64,000 nt of DNA from Paracoccus yeei ATCC BAA-599 (GCF_000622145.1 NZ_JHWH01000022.1:1-64000), one strand, 5' to 3'. Positions 34,286 to 42,559 are shown, counted from the stretch's first letter. Translations and numbers: made by a program. The notes: a model not told the origin generated them from the sequence alone.

Positions 34286-34816
34286 TCATGCGAAGGCCTC
34301 CGCCGGGTGGCGCCAGACGTCGCAGGGCTCGGCGCCGGGATGCGCGGCGGCGGCATCGCGCTCGGCCCCCAGCCGCCGGGCCAGCGCGGCCGAGCGGTCG
34401 TTGGCGGGCAGGATATAGCTGACGGCGGTGGTCCAGCCGAGGCTGCGGGCGGCAAAGTCGCGGGCGGCCAGCGCCGCCTCATGCGCGATGCCCCTGCCCT
34501 CGGCGGCGGCGTCCCACAGCGTCCAGCCGATCTCGGGCTCGGGCCAGCCGTCGGGAAACCAGGGCCCGATCCCGCCCAGCGCGGCACCGCTCGCGCGGTC
34601 GGTCACGGTGAACAGCCCATAGCCGCGCAGCACCCAATGGCCGATGATATGGCCGAAGGCGCGCCAGGCCAGGCCCGGCGCCAAGAGCGGCCCGCCGACC
34701 CAGACCGAGCGTTCGGATGCGGCAAAGTCACGCCAGACCGGCCAGTCGCCAGCCTGCGGCGCGCGCAGGACCAGACGCTCGGTCGTCAGCACAGGCGTGT
34801 CGGAAAGCGTGATCAC
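34286..34816 (-). CDS. GNAT family N-acetyltransferase
   Basis: A 176-residue acetyltransferase resembling the RimJ/RimL group. It has LTTERLVLRAPQAGDWPVW at the start, LFTVTDRASGAALGGIGPWF as the central strand, PEIGWTLWDAAAEGRGIAHE for the acetyl-CoA pyrophosphate loop, and ANDRSAALARRLGAERDA near the end. The GTG at 34816 starts immediately after the ffh stop codon, so it is read from the ffh transcript. The substrate is unknown; N-terminal protein acetylation is a reasonable guess only. Confidence 0.9.
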   Translation of the reverse strand: MITLSDTPVLTTERLVLRAPQAGDWPVWRDFAASERSVWVGGPLLAPGLAWRAFGHIIGHWVLRGYGLFTVTDRASGAALGGIGPWFPDGWPEPEIGWTLWDAAAEGRGIAHEAALAARDFAARSLGWTTAVSYILPANDRSAALARRLGAERDAAAAHPGAEPCDVWRHPAEAFA

Positions 34817-36313
34817 CTATTTCTTCCCGAACAGCCCGGAAAGCCCGCCGGGCAGGTTCATGCCGCCCAGCTGCCCGCCCAGGCCCTTGGGGTCCTGCAG
34901 CATCTTGGTCGCCTCGGCCATCTGGGCCGGATCGACATTGGCCATGTCGGGCAGGCCGCCACCCTTGCCGGCCATGGCGCGCATGGCCTGCTTCAGCATG
35001 CCGCCCTTGCCCATCTTGCCCAGCTTCTTCATCGTGTCGGCCATCTGCTTCTGCATCTTCAGAAGCTTGTTCAGCTCGGCCACGTCCATGCCGGCGCCGG
35101 CGGCGATCCGCTTCTTGCGGCTGGCCTGCAGCATGTCCGGGTTGGCGCGTTCCTTTTTCGTCATCGAGTTGATCAGCGCGATCTGGCGCTTCAGCGCCTT
35201 GTCGTCGAGCCCGGCCGATTCGGCCTGCTTGGCCATCTTGCCCATGCCGGGCATCATGCCCATGATCGACTGCATGCCGCCCATCTTGATCATCTGCTCA
35301 AGCTGGTTCTTCAGGTCGTTCATGTTGAACAGACCCTTCTGGAAGCGCTTCATCATGCGCTCGGCCTGCTCGACCTCCAGCACCTCCTGCGCCTTCTCGA
35401 CCAGGGCGACGATGTCGCCCATGCCGAGGATGCGGCCGGCGATGCGCTGCGCATCGAAGACCTCGAGGGCGTCCATCTTTTCGCCCAGGCCGACAAAGCG
35501 GATCGGCTTGCCGGTGACGGCCCGCATCGAGAGCGCCGCGCCCCCGCGCCCGTCGCCGTCCATCCGCGTCAGCACGACGCCTGTGACACCGACCTTGGCG
35601 TCGAATTCGCTGGCGACATTGACGGCGTCCTGGCCGGTCAGACCGTCGACGACCAGCAGCGTCTCGCGCGGGCTGGCCACGTCGCGGACCGCCTGGACCT
35701 CGTCCATCAGGACTTCGTCGATGTGCAGCCGACCGGCGGTGTCGAGCATGTAGACGTCATAGCCGCCCAGGGACGCCTGCTGCTTGGCGCGTTTCGCGAT
35801 CTGGACCGCATTCTCGCCCGGCACGATCGGCAGGGTGTCGACGCCAATCTGGCTGCCCAGGATCGCCAGCTGCTCCATCGCGGCCGGGCGGTTGGTGTCC
35901 AGGGACGCCATCAGCACGCGCTTCTTCTCGCGGTCCTTCAGGCGCTTGGCGAGCTTTGCCGTGGTGGTGGTCTTGCCCGAGCCCTGCAGCCCGACCATCA
36001 GGATCGGCGCCGGCGGGCTGTCGATGCGCAGCGCGTCGGGCGCGCCCTCGCCCTGCAGGACCTTGATCAGCTCGTCATGGACGATCTTGACGACCTGCTG
36101 GCCCGGCGTCACCGATTTCGTGACGGCCGCGCCGGTGGCCTTGGCGGTGACCGACTTCACGAAGCTGCGCGCCACGGGCAGGGACACGTCGGCCTCCAGC
36201 AGGGCGACGCGCACCTCGCGCATGGCGGCGGCGACGTCGTCCTCGGACAGCGCGCCCTGCTTGGTCAGCCGGTCGAAGACGCCTCCAAGGCGGTCGGACA
36301 GGTTTTCAAACAT
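34817..36313 (-). CDS. ffh: Signal recognition particle protein Ffh
   Basis: A 498-residue SRP54 GTPase that, with 4.5S RNA, brings nascent membrane proteins to FtsY. The order is N domain (MFENLSDRLGGVFDRLTKQG), G domain with P-loop LQGSGKTTTTAKLAKRL, VDTAGRLHIDEVLMDEV-type switch (read LDTAGRLHIDEVLM) and LTRMDGDGRGGAALS, then the Met-rich M domain (GMQSIMGMMPGMGKMAKQAE) ending in a Gly/Met tail. GGAGG precedes the ATG. It is the first gene of the operon and is read from a promoter with a structured leader. Confidence 0.97.
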   Translation of the reverse strand: MFENLSDRLGGVFDRLTKQGALSEDDVAAAMREVRVALLEADVSLPVARSFVKSVTAKATGAAVTKSVTPGQQVVKIVHDELIKVLQGEGAPDALRIDSPPAPILMVGLQGSGKTTTTAKLAKRLKDREKKRVLMASLDTNRPAAMEQLAILGSQIGVDTLPIVPGENAVQIAKRAKQQASLGGYDVYMLDTAGRLHIDEVLMDEVQAVRDVASPRETLLVVDGLTGQDAVNVASEFDAKVGVTGVVLTRMDGDGRGGAALSMRAVTGKPIRFVGLGEKMDALEVFDAQRIAGRILGMGDIVALVEKAQEVLEVEQAERMMKRFQKGLFNMNDLKNQLEQMIKMGGMQSIMGMMPGMGKMAKQAESAGLDDKALKRQIALINSMTKKERANPDMLQASRKKRIAAGAGMDVAELNKLLKMQKQMADTMKKLGKMGKGGMLKQAMRAMAGKGGGLPDMANVDPAQMAEATKMLQDPKGLGGQLGGMNLPGGLSGLFGKK

Positions 36314-36370
36314 CGGCGGCCCTCCAGTGGTTTGCCGTTTGCCCCGGAAGCGGGACGCGATAGGCAGAGA

Positions 36371-36456
36371 CGCCCCCGTGGGCGCAACGCGCTGACGGGG
36401 GGCGATCCCCGGCCGAGCCAGGGACCGGAAGGGCAGACCTTCCGGGAATCCGGGGA
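36371..36456 (-). promoter_or_regulatory. Structured 5' leader of ffh
   Basis: On the minus strand, CCCCGG at the predicted transcript start can pair with CCGGGG (outer eight-base stem 36405-36412 with 36450-36457), enclosing a perfect inner hairpin of CCGGAAGG and CCTTCCGG (36425-36432 with 36438-36445). A second hairpin pairs 36371-36379 with 36395-36404. No known riboswitch class was recognised. It may regulate ffh expression. Confidence 0.55.
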
Positions 36457-36485
36457 TGCATAGTCCAGATGGCGGCGCGAGTCAA
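36457..36485 (-). promoter_or_regulatory. Sigma70-type promoter of the ffh operon
   Basis: On the minus strand TTGACT (36480-36485) and TATGCA (36457-36462) are separated by exactly 17 bases. Transcription would start near 36450, about 137 bases upstream of the ffh ATG. It is the clearest housekeeping promoter in the window. Confidence 0.7.
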
Positions 36486-36532
36486 CCGGACGCGCCCCGC
36501 CCCGACGTCCCGCCTGGCCAGCGGTCGCGACC

Positions 36533-36585
36533 GGGTATTTCAGCAACAAGGAAACGCCAGGGTCTTCCTTGTTGCCCAAATACCC
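36533..36585. terminator. Inverted repeat capped by GGGTATTT between ecm and ffh
   Basis: Left arm 36533-36553 (GGGTATTTCAGCAACAAGGA and on) matches the complement of right arm 36565-36585 at 19 of 21 positions, with an 11-base loop. It lies just past the ecm stop and upstream of the ffh promoter, where it would insulate the two units. Confidence 0.75.
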
Positions 36586-36605
36586 ATGCGGCGCCCGCCA
36601 CGGGC

Positions 36606-38564
36606 TCAGGCGGCTGCCTCCTTGGGCGCGACCAGGGCCACGATGTCCATCATGATGCGGTTCAGTTCGAAGTCCTTGGGGGTATAGACGCGGGCCACGC
36701 CCATGGCGCGCAGCCGGGCGGCGTCGTCGTCGGGGATGATGCCGCCGACGACCACCGGCACCTGCGCCAGCCCCGCCGCGCGCATCCGCTCCATCAGGTC
36801 CTCGATCAGCGGCAGGTGGCTGCCCGAGAGGATGGAGAGGCCGACGATATGGGCGTCCTCCTCGGCCGCGCGGGCGACGATCTGCTCGGGCGTCAGGCGG
36901 ATGCCTTCATAGGTGATGTCCATGCCGCAATCGCGGGCGCGGAAGGCGATCTGCTCGGCGCCGTTCGAATGGCCGTCGAGGCCCGGCTTGCCGACCAGGA
37001 ACTTGAGCCGCCGGCCCAGGCGATGGCTGACCGCATCCACCGCCTCGCGGATCGGCTCGAGCCCCTCGGTGCGGTTCGAGGGCGATTGCGACACGCCCGT
37101 GGGCCCGCGGTATTCGCCGTGGACCTCGCGCATGACCTGGGCCCATTCGCCGGTCGTGGCCCCGGCCTTGGCGGCGGCGATGGAAAAGGGCATCACGTTC
37201 TGGCCCCTCTGCGCGGCATCGCGCAGCGCGGCGAGGGCGGCACGGGCGGCCGTCTCGTCGCGGGCTTGCCGCCAGGCCTGCAGCCGGGCGATCTGGTCCT
37301 GTTCCACCGCCGGATCGACGACCATGATGCCGCCGTCGCCCGCGGTCAGCGGCGAGGGCTCGCCCTGCTGCCAGCGGTTGACGCCCACGACCACCGTCTC
37401 GTTCGCCTCGATCCGGTTCAGCCGCGCGGCGTTCGATTCGACCAGCCGCGACTTCATGTATTCGATGGCGGCGATGGCGCCGCCCATCTGGTCCAGCGTC
37501 GCCAGCTCTGACCGCGCACCCTCCTTCAGCTCCTCGACCTTGGCGGCGATGGCCGGATTGCCGTCGAAAAGATCGCCGTATTCCAGCAGGTCGGTCTCAT
37601 AGGCGACGATCTGCTGCATCCGCAGCGACCATTGCTGGTCCCAGGGCCGAGGCAGGCCCAGCGCCTCGTTCCAGGCCGGCAGCTGCACGGCGCGGGCGCG
37701 GGCGTTCTTGGACAGCACCACGGCCAGCATTTCCAAGAGGATGCGATAGACGTTGTTTTCCGGCTGCTGCTCGGTCAGGCCGAGGCTGTTCACCTGCACG
37801 CCGTAGCGGAAGCGGCGGAATTTCTCGTCCTCGATGGCGTAGCGGTCGCGGCAGATCTCGTCCCAGAGTTCGGTAAAGGCGCGCATCTTGCACAGTTCGG
37901 TCACGAAGCGGATGCCGGCGTTCACGAAGAAGCTGATGCGGCCGACCATAGCCGGGAAATCCTGCGCCTCGACCTTGGTTTTCAGATCGTCCAGCACGGC
38001 GATGCCGGTCGCCAGCGCATAGGCCAGTTCCTGTTCGGGCGTCGCGCCGGCTTCCTGCAGGTGATAGGAGCAGACGTTCATCGGGTTCCATTTGGGCAGG
38101 TTCCGTGCCGTATAGGCCGCGACGTCGGTAATCATCTTCAGCGAGGGCTTCGGCGGGCAGATATAGGTGCCGCGCGACAGGTATTCCTTGATGATGTCGT
38201 TCTGCACCGTGCCTTGCAGCTTGGTCACATCGGCGCCCTGCTCTTCGGCCACCGCGATGTAAAGCGACAGGAGCCACGGCGCGGTGGCGTTGATCGTCAT
38301 CGAGGTGTTCATCTGCTCGAGCGGGATCTGGTCGAACAGCGCCCGCATGTCGCCCAGGTGGCAGACCGGCACGCCGACCTTGCCGACCTCGCCCCGCGCC
38401 AGGACGTGGTCGCTGTCATAGCCGGTCTGGGTCGGCAGGTCGAAGGCCACCGACAGGCCCGTCTGCCCCTTGGCCAGGTTGGTGCGGTAGAGCGCGTTCG
38501 ATTTCTCGGCCGTCGAGTGCCCCGCATAGGTGCGGAACAGCCAGGGTTTGTCCTTCTGCGCCAC
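36606..38564 (-). CDS. ecm: Ethylmalonyl-CoA mutase (MeaA type)
   Basis: A 652-residue coenzyme-B12-dependent mutase that converts ethylmalonyl-CoA to methylsuccinyl-CoA in the ethylmalonyl-CoA pathway of acetate assimilation. The N-terminal WLFRTYAGHSTAEKSNALYR is typical of the MeaA/Ecm group rather than methylmalonyl-CoA mutase. The cobalamin-binding motif GLDGHSNGA (D530, H532) begins the C-terminal domain. The GTG at 38564 follows GCGAGG and gives the family length. Its upstream region shares a motif with that of ccr, located 19 kb away and catalysing an earlier step of the same pathway. Confidence 0.93.
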   Translation of the reverse strand: MAQKDKPWLFRTYAGHSTAEKSNALYRTNLAKGQTGLSVAFDLPTQTGYDSDHVLARGEVGKVGVPVCHLGDMRALFDQIPLEQMNTSMTINATAPWLLSLYIAVAEEQGADVTKLQGTVQNDIIKEYLSRGTYICPPKPSLKMITDVAAYTARNLPKWNPMNVCSYHLQEAGATPEQELAYALATGIAVLDDLKTKVEAQDFPAMVGRISFFVNAGIRFVTELCKMRAFTELWDEICRDRYAIEDEKFRRFRYGVQVNSLGLTEQQPENNVYRILLEMLAVVLSKNARARAVQLPAWNEALGLPRPWDQQWSLRMQQIVAYETDLLEYGDLFDGNPAIAAKVEELKEGARSELATLDQMGGAIAAIEYMKSRLVESNAARLNRIEANETVVVGVNRWQQGEPSPLTAGDGGIMVVDPAVEQDQIARLQAWRQARDETAARAALAALRDAAQRGQNVMPFSIAAAKAGATTGEWAQVMREVHGEYRGPTGVSQSPSNRTEGLEPIREAVDAVSHRLGRRLKFLVGKPGLDGHSNGAEQIAFRARDCGMDITYEGIRLTPEQIVARAAEEDAHIVGLSILSGSHLPLIEDLMERMRAAGLAQVPVVVGGIIPDDDAARLRAMGVARVYTPKDFELNRIMMDIVALVAPKEAAA

Positions 38565-38603
38565 GACATTGCCTCGCAACTTTATTACCACAGAGGAATG
38601 GGT

Positions 38604-38616
38604 AGCGTAACATTGC
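38604..38616 (-). promoter_or_regulatory. Motif GCAATGTTACGCT upstream of ecm, shared with ccr
   Basis: The minus-strand sequence GCAATGTTACGCT lies 40 bases before the ecm start and matches GCAATGTTGCGCT before ccr at 12 of 13 positions. TGGTAATAA 22 bases further on could be an extended -10 element, so the motif would sit near -35, a usual place for an activator. It may be a common pathway regulator site. Confidence 0.55.
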
Positions 38617-38743
38617 TGCGGCGTCAATTCGCCGCAACGCAGAAAATGGGCGGCGACCTCGGCTCCTGCAGGACGCGCTGTTCATGCGGCGGAGGCGAAA
38701 GGGCGCCCTGGCTGTCGGCGCCGCTCTCCCTCCGGGGCCCGCG

Positions 38744-40159
38744 TCATCCGTGGGGAATGACCTTGCCCGGGTTCATCAGGTCCTTGGGGTCCAGGGCCTG
38801 CTTCAGCGCGCGCATCAGGGCGAGCTTGCCGGCGGGGGCATGGCGGGCCAGCAGGTCGCGCTTGACCTGGCCGATACCGTATTCGGCGCTGAACGTGCCC
38901 TCCATCAGCGCGGCCAGGTCGTAGATCAGCGGCGAGACGCTTGCCTCGAGGGACCGCTTGAAGCCAGGCTGGTCCGACCCTGCCGGCGCCAGGATGTTGA
39001 AGTGGACATTGCCGTCGCCGACATGGCCATAGACCGAGAGAATCGCGTCCGGTGCCTCGCGCGCGACGATGGCCGAGGCCGCCTGGATGAATTCGGCCAG
39101 GCGCGAGCTTCGCACGGCGACATCGTGCTTGACCGAGCCGCCGTGATGCACCTCGGCCTCGGGGATGCTTTCGCGCAGGGTCCAGAACGCGGCGCGCTGC
39201 TGGCCGCTGGCGGCGATGGCGCCGTCGCTGACCAGCCCCTCCTCGAACAGCTGTTCAAGGAGTGCGCTTGCCGTATCTTCGAGGTTCAGGACCGGAGAGG
39301 CGGTCGCCGCCTCGAGCAGGACGTAATGCGGGCCTGGCGCCGACAGCGGGTGGCGCAGTTCCGGCCGGGCCGAGAGCAGCAGTTGCAGGGATCTGTCCGA
39401 GAGATACTCGAACGAGGTCACCATCTCGCCCGTCTGTTCCTGCGCCATGCCCAGGATGGTCGCCAGGCTGGCGATGTCCTGGATGGCCAGGAAGGCCGTC
39501 ACCGTCTGGCGCGGCTTGCGGGCCAGTTTCAGCGACACCGCGGTGATGATGCCCAGCGTGCCCTCGGCCCCCAGGAACAGCTGCTTCACGTCATAGCCCG
39601 CGTTGTTCTTGCGCAGGGGCGAAAGGTCGCTGAACAGGCTGCCGTCGGGCAGGACCACCTCGAGCCCCAGCACCAGGTCGCGCGCCATGCCGTATCGCAG
39701 CACCGACAGCCCGCCCGCATTGGTCGAGAGATTGCCGCCGATGCGGCAGGATTGCTGCGAGCCGAGCCCCAGCGGCATCAGCAGCCCGGCGTCGTCTGCG
39801 GCGTGCTGGATCTCGGCCAGAATCATGCCGGCCTCGGCGGTCAGCGACAGGTTGCCCGGATCCAGGTCGCGCAGGCGGTTCATCCGCTCGAGGCTGACGA
39901 GCAGGTCCTGGCCGCTGTCCGAGGGGGTGGCCGCCGCGCAATAGCCGGTGTTGCCGCCCTGCGGGACCAGGGCCACGCCCGCAGCCGCGCAGGCGCGGAC
40001 GATGCGCTGGACCTCGGCCGTGTCGCGGGGGCGCAGCAGCGCGGGCGTGCGTCCGGTATGCTGGCGGCGGAAATCGGTGGCATAGCCGGCGATGATGTCG
40101 GGATCGCGGGTGACGATCTCGGCCGGCAGCTGGGCCAGCACCTGTTCAATGGGTTGCAC
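38744..40159 (-). CDS. FAD-linked oxidase (GlcD/D-2-hydroxyglutarate dehydrogenase group)
   Basis: A 471-residue flavoprotein of the vanillyl-alcohol-oxidase fold. The FAD-binding segment VPQGGNTGYCAAATPSDSGQ and SCRIGGNLSTNAGGLSVLRY are typical, and the C-terminal catalytic region contains YGHVGDGNVHFNILAP and EYGIGQVKRD. Such enzymes oxidise D-2-hydroxyacids such as D-lactate, glycolate or D-2-hydroxyglutarate. The Lrp-type gene upstream on the same strand, 81 bases away, may control it. The substrate cannot be fixed from sequence. Confidence 0.92.
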   Translation of the reverse strand: MQPIEQVLAQLPAEIVTRDPDIIAGYATDFRRQHTGRTPALLRPRDTAEVQRIVRACAAAGVALVPQGGNTGYCAAATPSDSGQDLLVSLERMNRLRDLDPGNLSLTAEAGMILAEIQHAADDAGLLMPLGLGSQQSCRIGGNLSTNAGGLSVLRYGMARDLVLGLEVVLPDGSLFSDLSPLRKNNAGYDVKQLFLGAEGTLGIITAVSLKLARKPRQTVTAFLAIQDIASLATILGMAQEQTGEMVTSFEYLSDRSLQLLLSARPELRHPLSAPGPHYVLLEAATASPVLNLEDTASALLEQLFEEGLVSDGAIAASGQQRAAFWTLRESIPEAEVHHGGSVKHDVAVRSSRLAEFIQAASAIVAREAPDAILSVYGHVGDGNVHFNILAPAGSDQPGFKRSLEASVSPLIYDLAALMEGTFSAEYGIGQVKRDLLARHAPAGKLALMRALKQALDPKDLMNPGKVIPHG

Positions 40160-40240
40160 GATCTGGTTTCCTCGACTTGTCTTGCCACGACCGCGAAGGG
40201 CCGCCGCTGGGGGAAGGGTTCGCAGCGCCGTCGCCTTGGG

Positions 40241-40732
40241 TCAGGCGTCCTCGATCAGCGATGCGAGCGGCACCGATTCCAGGTCGATCACCGTTTTCAG
40301 GACCACATAGCTGAAGTATTTCTCGATGCCGATATCGCTCTCGAGCATGGCCTCCATCGTCGCCTGATAGCGGTCGATATTGCGCACCACGAATTTCAGA
40401 AGGTAATCATAGCCGCCGCTGACCAGGTGACATTCCTTCAGCGCGCTGCATCGGCGGATGCTGGATTCGAATTTCAGGAAATCCTCGCGCCGATGGTCGA
40501 GCAGGGTGACTTCGGTAAAGACGGTGATGTGTTCGACCAGCCTGGAAAGCTGGAGCCGGGCGTTATAGCCGACGATGTAACCCGCCTTTTCCAGCCGCTT
40601 GACGCGGGACAGGCAGGGGCTGGGCGATAGGCCGACCGCCTCCGCAAGGCGAAGGTTCGTCAGCCGGCCATTCCGTTGCAGCTGCGCCAGAATGTTGATG
40701 TCGATCCTGTCGAGTTTCGGCGTCGCGGCCAT
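40241..40732 (-). CDS. Lrp/AsnC family regulator (first copy)
   Basis: A 163-residue leucine-responsive-type regulator: N-terminal winged helix (DRIDINILAQLQRNGRLTNL, then SPSPCLSRVKRLEKAGYI) and a C-terminal RAM domain (KECHLVSGGYDYLLKFVVRN). The start at 40732 is the ATG before AATPKLDRID. Its upstream gap holds two palindromic elements that also occur before the LysR gene at 49164. It closely resembles the second Lrp gene at 41301-41795. Its target is probably the adjacent oxidase gene or the catabolic block. Confidence 0.93.
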   Translation of the reverse strand: MAATPKLDRIDINILAQLQRNGRLTNLRLAEAVGLSPSPCLSRVKRLEKAGYIVGYNARLQLSRLVEHITVFTEVTLLDHRREDFLKFESSIRRCSALKECHLVSGGYDYLLKFVVRNIDRYQATMEAMLESDIGIEKYFSYVVLKTVIDLESVPLASLIEDA

Positions 40733-40834
40733 GCGTGCGGGTTTTCCAATGCTTGAACCTGTCCCCGCGGCTGGTCGCCCGGGGACCCGGCAAGGGTCGG
40801 AGAAAACATAGCCCTGTTTCGGAGCGATCAAACC

Positions 40835-40872
40835 GACATGTTTTCATCGTGTCCATGACAGGATGTCATGGA
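40835..40872. promoter_or_regulatory. Operator A: GACATGTTTTCATCG plus ATGACA-GGA-TGTCAT
   Basis: Two adjacent inverted repeats lie upstream of the first Lrp gene: ATGTTTTCAT (40838-40847) and the perfect TCCATGACA-GGA-TGTCATGGA (40852-40872). The same pair, in the same order and spacing, occurs at 49032-49068. Confidence 0.6.
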
Positions 40873-40903
40873 CCTTCGATGCCGGTCGGCGCGCCGCTCC
40901 GGG

Positions 40904-41242
40904 CTAGAAGATTTCCGATCCGACAACGGCCCCGGCGTCGGGCTGAAGCAGCATGGTCCGGCCTTCGGCGTCGGGGGCGCCCATCACCAGGATTTCGGAT
41001 TTGAAGCCTGCGATGTTTCTTGGCGGCATGTTGACCACGCAGACGACCAGCCGGCCCAGAAGCTCGGCTTCGGAATAGTTCGTGATCTGCGCGCTTGACC
41101 AGCGTTCCCCGCCATCCCCGAAATCGACCCTGACCTTGTAGGAGGGATTGCGCGCGCGGGGAAAGGGCTGGACCTCGACGATCTTGCCCACGCGCATCTC
41201 GACCTTGGAAAGGTCGTCATAGGTGATTTCCGGTTTCAACAC
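40904..41242 (-). CDS. csaA: CsaA-like tRNA-binding protein
   Basis: A 112-residue protein with a single EMAP-type tRNA-binding OB fold: YDDLSKVEMRVGKIVEVQPF, then YKVRVDFGD, SSAQITNYSEAELLGRLVVC and VNMPPRNIAGFKSEILVMGA. The length and order match CsaA, which binds tRNA-like structures and was reported to have a secretion-related chaperone role in Bacillus. The GTG at 41242 is preferred because GGAGG stands seven bases upstream. It sits between two Lrp-type regulators, with no obvious connection to them. Confidence 0.9.
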   Translation of the reverse strand: MLKPEITYDDLSKVEMRVGKIVEVQPFPRARNPSYKVRVDFGDGGERWSSAQITNYSEAELLGRLVVCVVNMPPRNIAGFKSEILVMGAPDAEGRTMLLQPDAGAVVGSEIF

Positions 41243-41300
41243 TGTCGTCCTCCGTCCGGGCGCCCTGCGCCCCTGTTCCGTTTCCAGGCCCGAAGTCACA

Positions 41301-41795
41301 TCAGATATCCTTGCGCGTCAATGTCTTGATCGGGACATAGCCGCGGTCCAGCAGGGTCTGGATGACGATATAGCTGAAGTATTTCGAGACGCCGATGTTC
41401 TTTTCAAGAACGTCGGAAATGATGTCCTGATAGTGCAGCATGTTGCGCACCGTGAACTTGAGCAGATAATCGTACCCGCCGGAAATGAGGTGCATTTCCT
41501 GCAGATTGTCGATCTTGCGGATTTCCCGCTCGAACTTCTGGAAGTCGTCCTTGCGGTGGTCGGCCAGCGTCACCTCGGTAAAGATGATCACGCTTTCCGT
41601 CAGCTTGCCGATGTTGATCCGCGCGCGATAGCATTCGATGAAGCCGGCCTTCTCGAGCCGCTTCACCCGTTGCAGGCAGGGCGATGGCGACAGGCCGACC
41701 GCTTCGGCCAGCCTGACGTTGGTCATGCCGCTGTCGGCCTGGAGCTGCGCAAGAATGTTGATGTCGATCCGGTCCAGCTTTGGATTGTCAGCCAT
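41301..41795 (-). CDS. Lrp/AsnC family regulator (second copy)
   Basis: A 164-residue regulator with the winged helix DRIDINILAQLQADSGMTNV, SPSPCLQRVKRLEKAGFIEC and the RAM domain QEMHLISGGYDYLLKFTVRN. Its N-terminal recognition region is nearly identical to that of the first copy, so both may read similar sites while sensing different ligands through diverged C-terminal halves. It is 32 bases downstream of the HAD hydrolase gene on the same strand, suggesting it is made with the aminotransferase unit and regulates it. Confidence 0.94.
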   Translation of the reverse strand: MADNPKLDRIDINILAQLQADSGMTNVRLAEAVGLSPSPCLQRVKRLEKAGFIECYRARINIGKLTESVIIFTEVTLADHRKDDFQKFEREIRKIDNLQEMHLISGGYDYLLKFTVRNMLHYQDIISDVLEKNIGVSKYFSYIVIQTLLDRGYVPIKTLTRKDI

Positions 41796-41827
41796 GCAAA
41801 TCTTTCACCTCTTGCGCAGCGGCAGCA

Positions 41828-42550
41828 TCAGCCGCGCAGTTCCGCCTGGTGTGCTTTTACCAGATCGGCCATCGAGTTGAACTGGAAGTCATACTTGGGC
41901 ATTTCGCCCGGGTTCATGGTGGCGCCGAAGCCCTTCTGGTCGTGGCGGCGATAGATCCAGCAATTCGCAAGGCCGTATGCGTTGGCCGGTCCGTGGTCGT
42001 GGAACATGCTTTCGGCGGTGTGCAGCACATCGGATTTCTGCAGGCCCAGAGAAGCCAGCTTTTCCAGCATGTAGTCGAAGTTGCGCGGGGCGGGCTTGTA
42101 GCTGCCCACGTCCTCGGCCGTATAGCTGCCGTCGAAATCGACGCCGAGCTTCCTGTTCGAGGCGGCGAAGCTGTCGTTGTCGGTGTTGGTCAGCACGATC
42201 AGCTTGTAGTGCTTTTTCAGGTATTGCAGCGCGCCTTCGCTGTCGGGGAAGGCCGGCCATTTCTTGACCGACTCGCCGTATTCGACGCATTCCTCGCGGG
42301 TGAAGGGAACGCCCCATTCCTCGGCCAGGCGCTTGTAGACGATCTGCAGAAGCTCGCTGTATTTCTTGGCGGGCGTGTATTTCTGCTGGCTGGATTCGTG
42401 GCGGGCATGCGCCTCCAGGATCTCGTCGCGCGACAGGTCGCGGTCGACGCGGGCGGTCAGGCCCTTCAGGCCTTCGACCATGCCGCTTTCCCAGTCGATC
42501 AGCGTGCCGTAGACGTCGAAGGTCAGGGCCTTGAAATCGGTCAGTTTCAT
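41828..42550 (-). CDS. HAD hydrolase, haloacid-dehalogenase type II-like
   Basis: A 240-residue HAD-superfamily protein. The nucleophile Asp12 is in LTFDVYGTLIDWE, motif II in LIVLTNTDND, the motif III lysine in SYKPAPRNFDY, and motif IV acidic residues are near DVLHTAESMFHD. It resembles (S)-2-haloacid dehalogenases, but in an amine-catabolism setting a phosphatase or another C-X hydrolase is equally possible. It starts nine bases after the aminotransferase gene. A paralogue lies at 48250-48966. Confidence 0.9.
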   Translation of the reverse strand: MKLTDFKALTFDVYGTLIDWESGMVEGLKGLTARVDRDLSRDEILEAHARHESSQQKYTPAKKYSELLQIVYKRLAEEWGVPFTREECVEYGESVKKWPAFPDSEGALQYLKKHYKLIVLTNTDNDSFAASNRKLGVDFDGSYTAEDVGSYKPAPRNFDYMLEKLASLGLQKSDVLHTAESMFHDHGPANAYGLANCWIYRRHDQKGFGATMNPGEMPKYDFQFNSMADLVKAHQAELRG

Positions 42551-42559
42551 GAGGTTTCC

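Noticed and set aside
36405-36457. A resemblance to the 4.5S SRP RNA hairpin upstream of ffh (GGACCGGAAGGG)
   Set aside because: The conserved GGAAG tetraloop context and asymmetric loop of SRP RNA are missing, and the paired arms follow a different plan; it was kept only as an ffh leader structure.
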